Below, in pieces: positions 29,594 through 38,979 of a stretch of DNA of 44,527 bases. The stretch is from contig PMJR01000073.1 of NCBI GenBank assembly GCA_003158475.1, positions 1-44,527 on the forward strand, written 5' to 3'. Source of the stretch: Ignavibacteriota bacterium. GTDB lineage: Bacteria; Bacteroidota; Ignavibacteria; UBA10030; UBA6906. The position numbers were made by a program, and so were the translations under genes. Position 1 is the first letter of the stretch. Every line of letters begins with the position of its first letter. The notes under the pieces are model-generated. The model searched no databases and had not been told where the DNA came from. It saw only the letters and a list, made by a program, of their open reading frames with translations.

Positions 29594-30193
29594 TCAGTTG
29601 CTGAATTTTCCCTTGAACAGGCTCCATGTGATGTCGTTGGCGGTCTTGAAATCTGTCCACCGGTATATCGTCCAGATGTTGCTGCTGCTCCTCTGGAGCG
29701 CGAACTGGAGGTTGCCGCTCGCGCGCGACGGGAACCCGGCGGCAGTGTTTTCAAACGTGAGCGTATAGTCATACTCCAGGTACGCAGAGTCGGCCGCGAG
29801 CGAGCGGGTCTTCTCTGTGAGGTCCAGTTTCGAAATGGAGGTGGAGGTTGTGCGCGTGGTAAGGTTCTGGAAATAGGCCTGCTCCTCGGCTGTCGACCAG
29901 TTGCGGAACAGGGAGGCATACAGCGCGGTACCTTCCGAAGACGGGACGAAGAGGAACGTGTGGACGCCTGCGAGCGGGTCGGCGAGGCATTGAATGTAGT
30001 TCGGGACGCTCTTCTGCTCGATGGCGCTCTGGAGGTTGCTGATGACGATAAAGGGATCGGTCGCGGGAAGGAACGTCTGGCTGGACTGCGTCGGCGCCTC
30101 GGGAGATCTCGGCTCGAAGAGCCCGCAGCCGCCTCCGAACAGTGCGAGCCCTGCGATGAGGAGGAGTGACGCGTTCCGCCCGGAGGCGTTCAC
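29594..30193 (-). CDS. Hypothetical lipoprotein B
   Basis: [36 protein letters not shown] lipobox-like; C-terminus resembles the downstream ORF. Confidence 0.7.
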   Translation of the reverse strand: MNASGRNASLLLIAGLALFGGGCGLFEPRSPEAPTQSSQTFLPATDPFIVISNLQSAIEQKSVPNYIQCLADPLAGVHTFLFVPSSEGTALYASLFRNWSTAEEQAYFQNLTTRTTSTSISKLDLTEKTRSLAADSAYLEYDYTLTFENTAAGFPSRASGNLQFALQRSSSNIWTIYRWTDFKTANDITWSLFKGKFSN

Positions 30194-30786
30194 AATGAAA
30201 TCCTCCCTTCCAGCGCTCTGCTCAGCGTTGCTTCGTCGGCAAACTCAAGGTCGCCCCCCACCGGCAGCCCGCGCGCGATGCGGGAGACCCGGACTCCGAG
30301 GGGCTTCAGCAGCCTCGTCAGGTAGATCGTCGTCGCCTCACCCTCGACGTTCGGATTCATCGCCAGGATCACCTCCGCCACATCGGTGTTCACCCTCATC
30401 AGCAGTTCCTTCACCTTGAGCTCTTCAGGTCCGATCCCGTCGAGCGGCGAGAGTGACCCGCCGAGAACGTGGTACATTCCCCTGAATTCGTCGGTCCGCT
30501 CAAGAGCGATGACGTCATTGGGCTCTTCCACCACGCAGATGATCGTCCTGTCCCGTTTGGGGCTTGCGCAAATGGCGCAGGGATCCTGTTCGGTGATGTT
30601 GCAGCAGACCGAGCAGTAGCGGATCCGGTCCTTGACGTTCACGAGCGCTTTGGCCATCCGGACAACCTCTTCCCGCGGCCGCTTCAGGATGAAGAGGGCA
30701 ATCCTCTGCGCGGATTTGCGTCCGATCCCGGGGAGGCGGGAGAATTCCTCAATGAGCTGCTGCAATGCTTCGGAAGTGTACAGCAT
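30190..30786 (-). CDS. recR: Recombination protein RecR
   Basis: [24 protein letters not shown], zinc finger [16 protein letters not shown], Toprim [34 protein letters not shown]. Start trimmed from the ORF at 31323. Confidence 0.97.
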   Translation of the reverse strand: MLYTSEALQQLIEEFSRLPGIGRKSAQRIALFILKRPREEVVRMAKALVNVKDRIRYCSVCCNITEQDPCAICASPKRDRTIICVVEEPNDVIALERTDEFRGMYHVLGGSLSPLDGIGPEELKVKELLMRVNTDVAEVILAMNPNVEGEATTIYLTRLLKPLGVRVSRIARGLPVGGDLEFADEATLSRALEGRISL

Positions 30787-30848
30787 GACGATGTCGTTGA
30801 GTTTGGCGGAAGGAGTGGAGGGGCGCGACAGACGACCGCGGCCGGATG

Positions 30849-31187
30849 TCAGAACCCCGGGAGTTTCAGTCCGGGAATGTTCGGGAGCATGCCGTTTGTG
30901 GCCTTGGACATCTCCTCCTGGGCCAGTTTGCCCGCATCCTCGAGGGCTTTGTTCGCGGCGGCGAGGATCAGGTCCTCCAGCATCTCGATGTCCGCCGGAT
31001 TGACGACCTCCTTGTCGATGGTGATCGCCGTGAGGAGCTGTTTCCCGTTGGCGGTCACCTTGACCATTCCCCCGCCGGCTTCCCCGACGACCGTTTTCGA
31101 TTCCAGTTCCTGCTGGATGCGGGACATCGCATCCTGCATTTTCTGGATCTGTTTCATCATTCCCTGCATGTTCGGAAGACCGGGCAT
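30849..31187 (-). CDS. ybaB: YbaB/EbfC-family nucleoid-associated protein
   Basis: [50 protein letters not shown]...; adjacent to recR. Confidence 0.95.
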   Translation of the reverse strand: MPGLPNMQGMMKQIQKMQDAMSRIQQELESKTVVGEAGGGMVKVTANGKQLLTAITIDKEVVNPADIEMLEDLILAAANKALEDAGKLAQEEMSKATNGMLPNIPGLKLPGF

Positions 31188-31230
31188 CGTGAGTCCCTTC
31201 TGATGCTGTATTGAGTGAACTTCTCTTCTC

Positions 31231-31259
31231 TATATATCGGTTTTGAAAGGGAAAGTCAA
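31231..31259 (-). promoter_or_regulatory. Putative promoter for ybaB-recR
   Basis: Minus strand TTGACT (31254-31259) N17 TATATA (31231-31236), about 45 nt upstream of ybaB. Confidence 0.55.
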
Positions 31260-31310
31260 ACAGGGGGGACGCCGGGAATCCTGCGTGGGGGGGGGAGAGG
31301 GACGCGTGGT

Positions 31311-31357
31311 GGTCCCGCTCCATCCCCGTGTCGCATATGCATCCGAGGAGCGGGACC
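31311..31357 (-). terminator. Hairpin downstream of the coiled-coil lipoprotein gene
   Basis: Perfect 11-bp stem GGTCCCGCTCC (31311-31321)/GGAGCGGGACC (31347-31357). Confidence 0.55.
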
Positions 31358-31372
31358 GCCCGTTAAACGCGG

Positions 31373-32242
31373 TCAGTCTGTCACAATGACCAGGTAGTTT
31401 TCCTGCCAGAACTTTCCGGGACTCATGATCGTCAGCTCGGAGCCCTTTTCCGGTTTTTGCGTTGCGGCGAACAGGTCCGCATTACGACGGGGGAGGATCT
31501 CCTGGATCCGCCCGTTGACCTGGATTGTCTGATCTTTTGTCTTGTCAATCGGCGTGAAATTCGATTGATCAGCACTGGTGTTCATGATGGTGGTCGAGCC
31601 GAGGAGTCCCCAGAGGAACCCGCCCTCATCACTGATGATCCCTTTCTTCCGGAGCTCGTCCCGGGTCCCAATCACGTAGAAAGCAGTGTTCAGCGTCCTC
31701 TGCTGGTCGCCGATCGTGCCTTCCTTCTCTTCGAGCAGCTTCGTCTTCTCCGCCATTGTTGCCTGCAGCCCCTGAACCTTTGCCTGCAGCTGTGTGATGG
31801 ATTGTTCCCGCTCCAGTATTGAGGCCTTCAGGTTCTCGACCAGCGTGTTCAACCCGGCAATCTCTCCCTTGAACTGCTTCATGCGCCCCTGGATGGCGGC
31901 GACTCTTTTCCGGTTTTCCTGCAGCGACGATCCGATTTCGTTGATGTTCTGAATCAGCCGGTCGCGCGATTGTGCATTGGTGTACTGGGGAGCGCCCTCG
32001 AGTCCGGCACCGTTTTTCTTGAGCACGCCTTCCTTGATCCGTGCTTTCTCCAGGTCGGTGTAGACCTCATTGACTGACTTCATGACCGATTCAAAATATG
32101 CATCCCGGTCAATGATGTCCTGCTGCAGCGATGTACGGGCGTTTTGAGCGTCCGTAAGCTGTTTCTGCATCTCTTCCTTGTTATTGTTGCAACCGATCAC
32201 GAAAATGGCGCATAACGCAACTACCGCCAGTTGTGTCCTCAT
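31373..32242 (-). CDS. Coiled-coil lipoprotein of unknown function
   Basis: MRTQLAVVALCAIFVIGCNNNKEEMQKQLTDAQNA: lipobox then long coiled coil. ATG at 32242. Confidence 0.8.
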   Translation of the reverse strand: MRTQLAVVALCAIFVIGCNNNKEEMQKQLTDAQNARTSLQQDIIDRDAYFESVMKSVNEVYTDLEKARIKEGVLKKNGAGLEGAPQYTNAQSRDRLIQNINEIGSSLQENRKRVAAIQGRMKQFKGEIAGLNTLVENLKASILEREQSITQLQAKVQGLQATMAEKTKLLEEKEGTIGDQQRTLNTAFYVIGTRDELRKKGIISDEGGFLWGLLGSTTIMNTSADQSNFTPIDKTKDQTIQVNGRIQEILPRRNADLFAATQKPEKGSELTIMSPGKFWQENYLVIVTD

Positions 32243-32459
32243 ACTGTCACCTCGTCTTGTGGGTTGATGCCCGGCCCTTCCGCCGTCCGACTCCATCCGG
32301 TCTCCGGACCATGCCAGGATCAGGGGAAGTGTACCTATCTCCCCGGAGAGGATCAATCGGGGACTTGATGTATTCGGAGACGCGTTTTTTCCCCTAGAGA
32401 CAATGCTGTAGATCCGGCCGGGGAGCCGGGAGGTCCGCCACAGGGGGTAGATCGGACAT

Positions 32460-33146
32460 TCATGAGCCTGATTTGACGAGTCCCAGGTTGATGGCGTGCC
32501 GGACCAGACCGGCGGTATCGTGGATGTTCAGTTTCTGCATCAGGTTGGCGCGGTGGGTGTTGACTGTCCGGAAGCTGAGGAAGAGTGCCTCCGCGATCTG
32601 CCGGTTTGTGTAACCCTGTGCGATGTACTGCAGGACCTCCCGCTCCCGCTTCGTCAGCTGCTGCCCGTCTGCGGGGTCCCGCTTCTCCTCCGGATGATTG
32701 AGTGTGTTCCCTTCGTTTGCCCTCTTCATGAAACCGTCCACGATGAGCTTCGAAATCCCCGGGCTGAAGAATCTCTCGCCGGCCATCGCGGACCTGACCG
32801 CCTCGAATATCTCCTTCCTGCTCGCGTTCTTCAGCAGGTAGCCGCTCGCCCCGGCACGCAGGACGTGGAACGCATATTCCTCGTCCTCGTGAACGGTCAG
32901 GATGATGACTTTCGTCTCCGGACGGTTCTGTTTGATGATCTTTGTCGCACCTATCCCGTCCAGTTTCGGCATCGAAATATCCATGAAGACAATGTCCGGC
33001 TTATTTTTTTCGACGAGCCGCACGGCTTCTTCCCCGTCGGCGGCTTCCCCGGTGACCGAGAATTCCGGGGAAGTCCTCAGGAGCATCCGCAGGCCGCTCC
33101 GGACGACGTCATGGTCATCGGCGATGAGTATCCGGATTTTCTTCAT
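32460..33146 (-). CDS. NarL/LuxR-family response regulator
   Basis: REC RILIADDHDVVRSGLRMLL...DIVFMDISMPKLDGI; HTH LTKREREVLQYIAQGYTNRQIAEALFLSFRTVNTHRANLMQKL. Confidence 0.95.
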   Translation of the reverse strand: MKKIRILIADDHDVVRSGLRMLLRTSPEFSVTGEAADGEEAVRLVEKNKPDIVFMDISMPKLDGIGATKIIKQNRPETKVIILTVHEDEEYAFHVLRAGASGYLLKNASRKEIFEAVRSAMAGERFFSPGISKLIVDGFMKRANEGNTLNHPEEKRDPADGQQLTKREREVLQYIAQGYTNRQIAEALFLSFRTVNTHRANLMQKLNIHDTAGLVRHAINLGLVKSGS

Positions 33147-34929
33147 GTGCGGCCTCTGCTCTCAGTGGTAGTGTGACGGTGACGGTTGTTCCCTTGCCGG
33201 ACCCTGACTCGATGCGGAATGTGCCGCCGAGCAGCTCCGACCGCTCACGCATCGACATGAGTCCTATGCCGTGACCCTCTCCTCTGGCGCGGGCTGCATC
33301 CGTTTCATCGAACCCTGTCCCGTCGTCGGAAACCGTGAGCTGGATCGACGTATCATGGCGTTCGAGGTGGAGCATCGCCGTCCCGGCATGTGAGTGTTTG
33401 GCGGTGTTGGAGAGCGCCTCCTGGGCGATCCTGTACAGCGCGATCTCGATGTTCCCGTCGACTGGGCCGGAGGGGGCATGTGCCTCGCGAAACGTCGTCC
33501 TCACCGCGTGGAGCTTTTCGAATTCCTTGCACAGCATCCTGAGCGCGGTCACGAGCCCGAAGTCGTCAAGCACGCTCGGACGGAGATTCGAGGAAATCCG
33601 TTGTACCTCGGTGATTGCCCGGTCCAGTTCCTGGTTGATATCGCGCAGGCCCCGGACCATCCGTTTGCCGGCGGGTTCCGCCCCCCCCGCGAGGACCTCG
33701 ACCCTGAATTTCATCCCGCTCAGCCTCTGGCATATGTCGTCGTGCAGCTCGCGCGATATCCGTTCCCGCTCTTCCTCCTGCGCGCGCTGGACCGATATCG
33801 CATATGCCCGCAGCCCTGCCGATCGCTGCCGCTCCGCATGCTCCAGCTGCACGGTCATGAGGTTGAACGCTTCCCCGAGGGACCGGAGCTCATCGTTGGA
33901 ACTGATCTCAACTCTCCGGAGGGTTCCTCCCTCGGCGACCCGGTGCATCACCGAGGCGAGCTCTCGAATCGGGGCCGTAATGCTCTTCGTCGTGAGCGCA
34001 CCCCCCAGCAGTCCCACCGCGACACAGGCGAGGACCGCGATCAGTATCCACATGTTCGCCGCCGCTTCCGTCTGCAGGACATCCTCTTTCGCCTGGGACA
34101 GATTCCTTTCCGTCCGCGATTCGAGCCGGTCGTTCAGGATCCTTCCGAGTTCCGTGTATGCGAGCACGAACGCGCTCAGTTTCTGGGTCCGCTGCTTGTG
34201 CTCGTCGGCGATCACCTGGGCGAGTCCTGTCGAGCGCCCGGAGAGAAGGGCGAGCCTTGCCGTCCATCCCTTTTCCTCCGAGGAGATGAGGACATTGCGG
34301 TAGATATCAAAGAAGCGCCGGAATTCGCTTCCGGCATGCTGGAGGCGCGATTCGAATTCGGATTCTCCCGTGATGAGGAAATTCCCGAGCGATTTCGTCA
34401 TCGCGTTGGCGTTGACCTCCATCTCGAGTGCGGCCTGCTCCCTCCTGTAGGCGAGGGGATCGTCCGCATTGATGGAGGGGACGATCCTGTCTTTGAGAAG
34501 ACCTTCGATCTCGTCCACTTCTTTCAGCAATGCGGACATGTTCCGGCTCTGAATATTCCGCAGCTCGATCTGCTCGGCCGCCAGAGCGCAGAACTCCGCG
34601 TAACCCTTCCGGAGCTTCACGCCCGGATCGGCGCCGCCGGCAGCCCCGTATTTCCGATCAGACTCCTCGAACTCATCCCGGGCGGTCTGGAACGATCCCA
34701 GGAATCTGGCGTCCCCCGTGGAGAGGAATCCGAGTGTCGCGAGTGCGGTTTCTTCGAGGCTGGTTTCCATCGCGTGAACGGCGGTGTTCACGGGTTCCCG
34801 GACGTCCGTGATCTCCCTGATCTTGCCCCCCACGACGCGCGACTGAACGTAGGATACAACTCCGATCGCGATGCAGAGCATCACCATCGCTCCTACCCCC
34901 ACGCCCAATTTTGTTCCGATTGTCGACAT
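33115..34929 (-). CDS. NarX-like sensor histidine kinase (HAMP, HisKA_3, HATPase)
   Basis: Two TMs, HAMP region, ERERISRELHDDICQRLSGMKFRVEVL, HATPase SDDGTGFDE / GHGIGLMSMRERSELLGG. Start at ATG 34929. Confidence 0.93.
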   Translation of the reverse strand: MSTIGTKLGVGVGAMVMLCIAIGVVSYVQSRVVGGKIREITDVREPVNTAVHAMETSLEETALATLGFLSTGDARFLGSFQTARDEFEESDRKYGAAGGADPGVKLRKGYAEFCALAAEQIELRNIQSRNMSALLKEVDEIEGLLKDRIVPSINADDPLAYRREQAALEMEVNANAMTKSLGNFLITGESEFESRLQHAGSEFRRFFDIYRNVLISSEEKGWTARLALLSGRSTGLAQVIADEHKQRTQKLSAFVLAYTELGRILNDRLESRTERNLSQAKEDVLQTEAAANMWILIAVLACVAVGLLGGALTTKSITAPIRELASVMHRVAEGGTLRRVEISSNDELRSLGEAFNLMTVQLEHAERQRSAGLRAYAISVQRAQEEERERISRELHDDICQRLSGMKFRVEVLAGGAEPAGKRMVRGLRDINQELDRAITEVQRISSNLRPSVLDDFGLVTALRMLCKEFEKLHAVRTTFREAHAPSGPVDGNIEIALYRIAQEALSNTAKHSHAGTAMLHLERHDTSIQLTVSDDGTGFDETDAARARGEGHGIGLMSMRERSELLGGTFRIESGSGKGTTVTVTLPLRAEAAHEENPDTHRR

Positions 34930-35070
34930 ATGGCCACTCCCCGATGAGCTTTCACAGTTGTCCATCGCCGGTTCCGGTGCGCGCTGTACAACAATATAAA
35001 GTAGTTTTTGAAGAAACCTCTTGGACGGGCAAAGGCGCGCGCGCCAGGTCTCCCTGATCGGAGCGTTTCC

Positions 35071-35099
35071 TTGACTTTCTGCGGTAAATCAATTAAATT
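35071..35099 (+). promoter_or_regulatory. Putative promoter of the uppS-bamA-lpx cluster
   Basis: TTGACT (35071-35076) N17 TAAATT (35094-35099); also CTTG-N20-TAAATTTT. Confidence 0.55.
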
Positions 35100-35117
35100 T
35101 TCAATTCAGGATCATAA

Positions 35118-35137
35118 CGTCTCCTCGATAGGAGACG
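35118..35137 (+). promoter_or_regulatory. 8-bp inverted repeat with 4-nt spacer in the uppS leader
   Basis: CGTCTCCT-CGAT-AGGAGACG. Confidence 0.5.
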
Positions 35138-35164
35138 CGAAATCATCACGCGAGAGTCCATTCC

Positions 35165-36001
35165 TTGGGAAAAGGTCCACAGCAGGCGACGGGGGAAGAC
35201 CGGAAGGTGCAGGAAAAGCTGCGGACGGGGGGCGAAATCCCCTGCCATATCGCCATCATCATGGATGGCAACGGCCGCTGGGCCAAGAAACGCGGGCTGC
35301 CCCGGATCGCCGGTCACACCGAGGGTGTTGAGTCGGTGCGCGACACTGTGGAGGCATGCGGCCAGCTCGGCGTGCAGTACCTGACGCTCTACGCCTTCTC
35401 GACGGAAAACTGGAAACGGCCACAGGAGGAAGTGTCGCTCCTCATGCGGCTCCTCCTGAAAGCCCTGAAGGACGAGACCGACAGGCTCAACACGAACAAT
35501 GTGCGTATTCAGGCGATCGGCGACATCGCCGCCCTCCCTCAGGAAGTCCAGAACGAACTCCTGGAAGATATTCAGAAGACGAAGGACAACACGGGGCTCA
35601 CACTGGTCCTCGCGCTCAGTTACAGCGGGCGCTGGGATCTCACCCGCGCGGTGAGGAAAATTGTGGTCGAGGCCGCGGAGCAGAGGATCACCGGGGAGCA
35701 GGTGACGGAGGAGCTTCTGGGCTCGTTCCTTTCCACGGCGGGGATCCCCGATCCTGACCTGCTCATTCGGACCAGCGGAGAGTTCCGGATCAGTAATTTT
35801 CTCCTCTGGCAGCTGGCGTACACTGAAATTTACATCACCCCGAAATTCTGGCCGGGCTTCCGGCGCGATGAACTCTATGCGGCGGTACGAGATTACCAGA
35901 AACGGGAAAGGCGGTTCGGGATGGTCAGCGAGCAGGTCCGTCCGGCTCCGCCAGAAGAGGCGCGGTTCAGCAGGCTCATCAAGAGCGTCACAGGACTCTG
36001 A
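35165..36001 (+). CDS. uppS: Isoprenyl transferase (undecaprenyl diphosphate synthase)
   Basis: IAIIMDGNGRWAKKRGLPRIAGHTEGVESVRDTVEACGQLGVQYLTLYAFSTENWKRP; PDLLIRTSGEFRISNFLLWQLAYTEIY. Confidence 0.97.
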   Translation: MGKGPQQATGEDRKVQEKLRTGGEIPCHIAIIMDGNGRWAKKRGLPRIAGHTEGVESVRDTVEACGQLGVQYLTLYAFSTENWKRPQEEVSLLMRLLLKALKDETDRLNTNNVRIQAIGDIAALPQEVQNELLEDIQKTKDNTGLTLVLALSYSGRWDLTRAVRKIVVEAAEQRITGEQVTEELLGSFLSTAGIPDPDLLIRTSGEFRISNFLLWQLAYTEIYITPKFWPGFRRDELYAAVRDYQKRERRFGMVSEQVRPAPPEEARFSRLIKSVTGL

Positions 36002-36002
36002 C

Positions 36003-38369
36003 ATGAAGACGGCAGCAGTGGTGCTGGTGGTCGCAGGATGCGTCCTGTGTTCATCTCTCAGCGCTCAACAGAAGACCCCTCCCCAGGAAGTTTTCAAGAT
36101 CCTCGGTGTCTCCGTCGAAGGCAACACGCTCGCCGACCCGGCCGCGATCATCGCCAACTCCGGTCTCAAGGTTGGAGACGAAGTGACCTTTCCCGGCGAT
36201 CAGATCGGGCAGGCGATCCGGCGGCTCTGGGGGCTGAAACTGTTCGAAGATGTCCAGGTCTCCATCGACAGGCGCGTGGGGAACGGGATCTATCTCCTCC
36301 TCGCGGTCAGGGAACTTCCGCGATTTGATCATACGGAGTTCGTCGGGCGCAAGGAAGTGAGCGAGGACGATATCACCAAGAAGATCGGACTTGTCAAGGG
36401 ACAGGTCTTCCAGCCGCAGGAGACCATCCGGATCCAGAAGGAGGTCAAAAAGCTCTATGAGAAGGAGGGCTATCTTCTCGCGGTGATCAAGGTCGAGGCG
36501 GTCGGGATCGACACCATGAAGAACCGCGTCATGCTCAGGATCACGGTTGATGAGGGGAACGAAGTCCAGGTTGACCACATCCGCTTCCAGGGGAACAGTG
36601 CCTTCACCGACGGAGATCTCCGCGGGGCGATGGACGAGACCTCGGAGAAACACTGGTGGAAGTTCTGGTCGTCGGCGAAGTTCGACCGGAAGAAATACGG
36701 CGAGGACAAGAAGAAGATTCTGGAATTCTACCAGAAGAACGGGTACCGCGACGCGCAGGTCCTCGGGGATTCGATATGGTACTCTGCGTCGAAGGAGGAT
36801 ATGGACATCCTCATCCTGGTGAAGGAAGGGGCCCAGTACAGGATCCGCCACATCACATGGCAGGGGAACACCGTCTACTCCGCGGACGAGCTCAACCAGC
36901 GGCTCGGGATGATCTCCGGAGAGATCTACAACCAGGAGAAGTTCGACCACAACCTTCGCGGCAACGAATCGCAGAACGACGTGGCATCGCTCTACCTGGA
37001 CAACGGGTACCTCAGGGTGAATATGGAACCGACCGAGACGCGGGTGGGCGAGGACTCCGTCGATATCGCGATCAACGTGTACGAGATGAACCAGTTCAAA
37101 ATCGGACACGTGAGCATACGCGGAAACACAAAGACGCAGGAGAAGGTGATCCGCCGCGAGCTCTACACCCGGCCGGGGGACTATTTCAGCCGCGCGGCGA
37201 TAATGAGGAGCATCCGCCAGCTCTCAGTGTTGAACTACTTTAATCCGGAAAAGATCAAGCCCGACTACAACCTGGTGGACGACAAGACCGTCGACCTGAC
37301 GTACGAAGTGGAGGAGAAATCGAGCGACAACATCAACGCCTCGGTCGGCTACAGCGGGGCGTTCGGCGTGACGGGGGCGCTCGGGTTCACGATCAACAAC
37401 TTCGCCATCAGCGAACCGCTTACCGGCGGTGCGGGGCAGATCCTGAACTTTGAATGGCAGTTCGGTGAGGGCTCGCGTTTCAGGACATTCAGCCTCGGAT
37501 TCACGGAGCCATGGTTGATGGGAGAGCCGACTCTCTTCGGGGTGACGTTGTTCGACACCCGCCAGATCTACGGGTTCGACCTGCAGCAGACCGGCGCGTC
37601 GATTCGGATCGGCCGCCGCTTCAAATGGCCGGACGACTTCTTCCGGGGCGACTGGATCCTGAACGGCCAGTTCAACAACGTCCGCGCGGGCGAGGGGATC
37701 TACAGGGAAGGGGTATCGCAACAGGTGAGCGTGACGCAGATAATCACCCGGAACAGCATCGACAATCCGATCTTCCCGACGTTCGGATCCAACGTGTCGC
37801 TGTCGATTCAAATGTCCGGAGGGCCGGCCCTCCCGGGGAATATCAACTTCACCAAGTGGATATTCTCGTCGGAATGGTATCTCCCGATGTTCAACAGCAC
37901 CCGCGTGGCGTTGTACTGGAGTTCGCTGTACGGCTATCTTGCGCCCATGGGCTCGTCACTCATCAACCCGATCGACGAGTTCATCATGGGGGGGACGGGA
38001 CTCGGGTATGTCGCCACGACGCCGTTGCGGGGATACGACGACCAGTCCATTGGCGTCCGGAACGCTTCGGGGACGGTGGCGTACGGGAATGTGATGACGA
38101 AGCAGACGCTCGAGCTGAGGCTTGCGGCGGCGCTCAACCCCATCCCGATCTATTTCCTCCTGTTCGCGGAGGGGGGAAATGTCTTCCCGACCCTTGCGGA
38201 GGCGAATTTCTTCGACCTGAAGCGCTCGGTCGGCTTCGGCGCCCGCGTCCAGATTCAACCGATCGGGTTGCTCGGGTTCGATTACGGCTACGGGTTCGAC
38301 AGCGTTGTTCCCGGCTCGCTCGCTGCCTCCGGGTGGCATTTCCATTTCCAGTTCGGCCGTGGCTTCTGA
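36003..38369 (+). CDS. bamA: Outer membrane protein assembly factor BamA
   Basis: POTRA repeats and C-terminal beta-barrel with MGGTGLGYVATTPLRGYDD, terminal HFHFQFGRGF. ATG at 36003. Confidence 0.96.
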   Translation: MKTAAVVLVVAGCVLCSSLSAQQKTPPQEVFKILGVSVEGNTLADPAAIIANSGLKVGDEVTFPGDQIGQAIRRLWGLKLFEDVQVSIDRRVGNGIYLLLAVRELPRFDHTEFVGRKEVSEDDITKKIGLVKGQVFQPQETIRIQKEVKKLYEKEGYLLAVIKVEAVGIDTMKNRVMLRITVDEGNEVQVDHIRFQGNSAFTDGDLRGAMDETSEKHWWKFWSSAKFDRKKYGEDKKKILEFYQKNGYRDAQVLGDSIWYSASKEDMDILILVKEGAQYRIRHITWQGNTVYSADELNQRLGMISGEIYNQEKFDHNLRGNESQNDVASLYLDNGYLRVNMEPTETRVGEDSVDIAINVYEMNQFKIGHVSIRGNTKTQEKVIRRELYTRPGDYFSRAAIMRSIRQLSVLNYFNPEKIKPDYNLVDDKTVDLTYEVEEKSSDNINASVGYSGAFGVTGALGFTINNFAISEPLTGGAGQILNFEWQFGEGSRFRTFSLGFTEPWLMGEPTLFGVTLFDTRQIYGFDLQQTGASIRIGRRFKWPDDFFRGDWILNGQFNNVRAGEGIYREGVSQQVSVTQIITRNSIDNPIFPTFGSNVSLSIQMSGGPALPGNINFTKWIFSSEWYLPMFNSTRVALYWSSLYGYLAPMGSSLINPIDEFIMGGTGLGYVATTPLRGYDDQSIGVRNASGTVAYGNVMTKQTLELRLAAALNPIPIYFLLFAEGGNVFPTLAEANFFDLKRSVGFGARVQIQPIGLLGFDYGYGFDSVVPGSLAASGWHFHFQFGRGF

Positions 38370-38433
38370 TGCACCGGCAAGTGTCGTTGTGTACAATAAC
38401 TATCCCAATCCCATTTCTCATATTGAGGTTCTC

Positions 38434-38958
38434 GTGAAAACTCGTTCTCTCTCTCTCATAGGTGCAGGCCTGTTGCTGTGTGCCTGTGGCGCGGGCGCGC
38501 AACAGCGCATCGCATTCGTGAATTCGACAAAGATCTTCCAGGAACTCCCCGCAGCGCAGGAAGCGCAGAGGAGGATCGACGGGATCGGCAAGCCGATGCA
38601 GGATTCCCTCGAGACGATGAAGAAGGACCTCCAGGATAAATACGCCGAGTACCAGAAAAAGGAAGCGCTTTACAACGATGCCACGAAGAAGAGCGAGCAG
38701 CAGAAGCTGCTGGAACAGGAGCGGGCGGTCCAGGAATACCAGCTTACCCGGTTCGGCCAGGAGGGCTTGCTGGCCAGGCATTCCGAGTCGATCATAGGCC
38801 CGATCCGCGAGCGGATCAAGGCGGCGATCGGCGCAGTTGCCAGGGAATTGAAGTACAACTTCGTGTTTGACAAGACCGAGCAGATCCAGATCCTCCTGTA
38901 TGGCGATCCGAAGGACGATATCACGTTCAAGGTCATCGACAGGCTGAGACGCGGCTAG
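38434..38958 (+). CDS. OmpH/Skp family periplasmic chaperone (copy 1)
   Basis: Signal peptide; QRIAFVNSTKIFQELPAAQEAQRRID, coiled-coil middle, YNFVFDKTEQIQILLYGDPKDDIT. GTG start at 38434. Confidence 0.88.
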   Translation: MKTRSLSLIGAGLLLCACGAGAQQRIAFVNSTKIFQELPAAQEAQRRIDGIGKPMQDSLETMKKDLQDKYAEYQKKEALYNDATKKSEQQKLLEQERAVQEYQLTRFGQEGLLARHSESIIGPIRERIKAAIGAVARELKYNFVFDKTEQIQILLYGDPKDDITFKVIDRLRRG

Positions 38959-38979
38959 CACACACCCGGAGGGGAAGGA

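Noticed and set aside
30787-31323. N-terminal extension of the recR ORF
   Set aside because: Overlaps ybaB in another frame; RecR homology begins at 30786.
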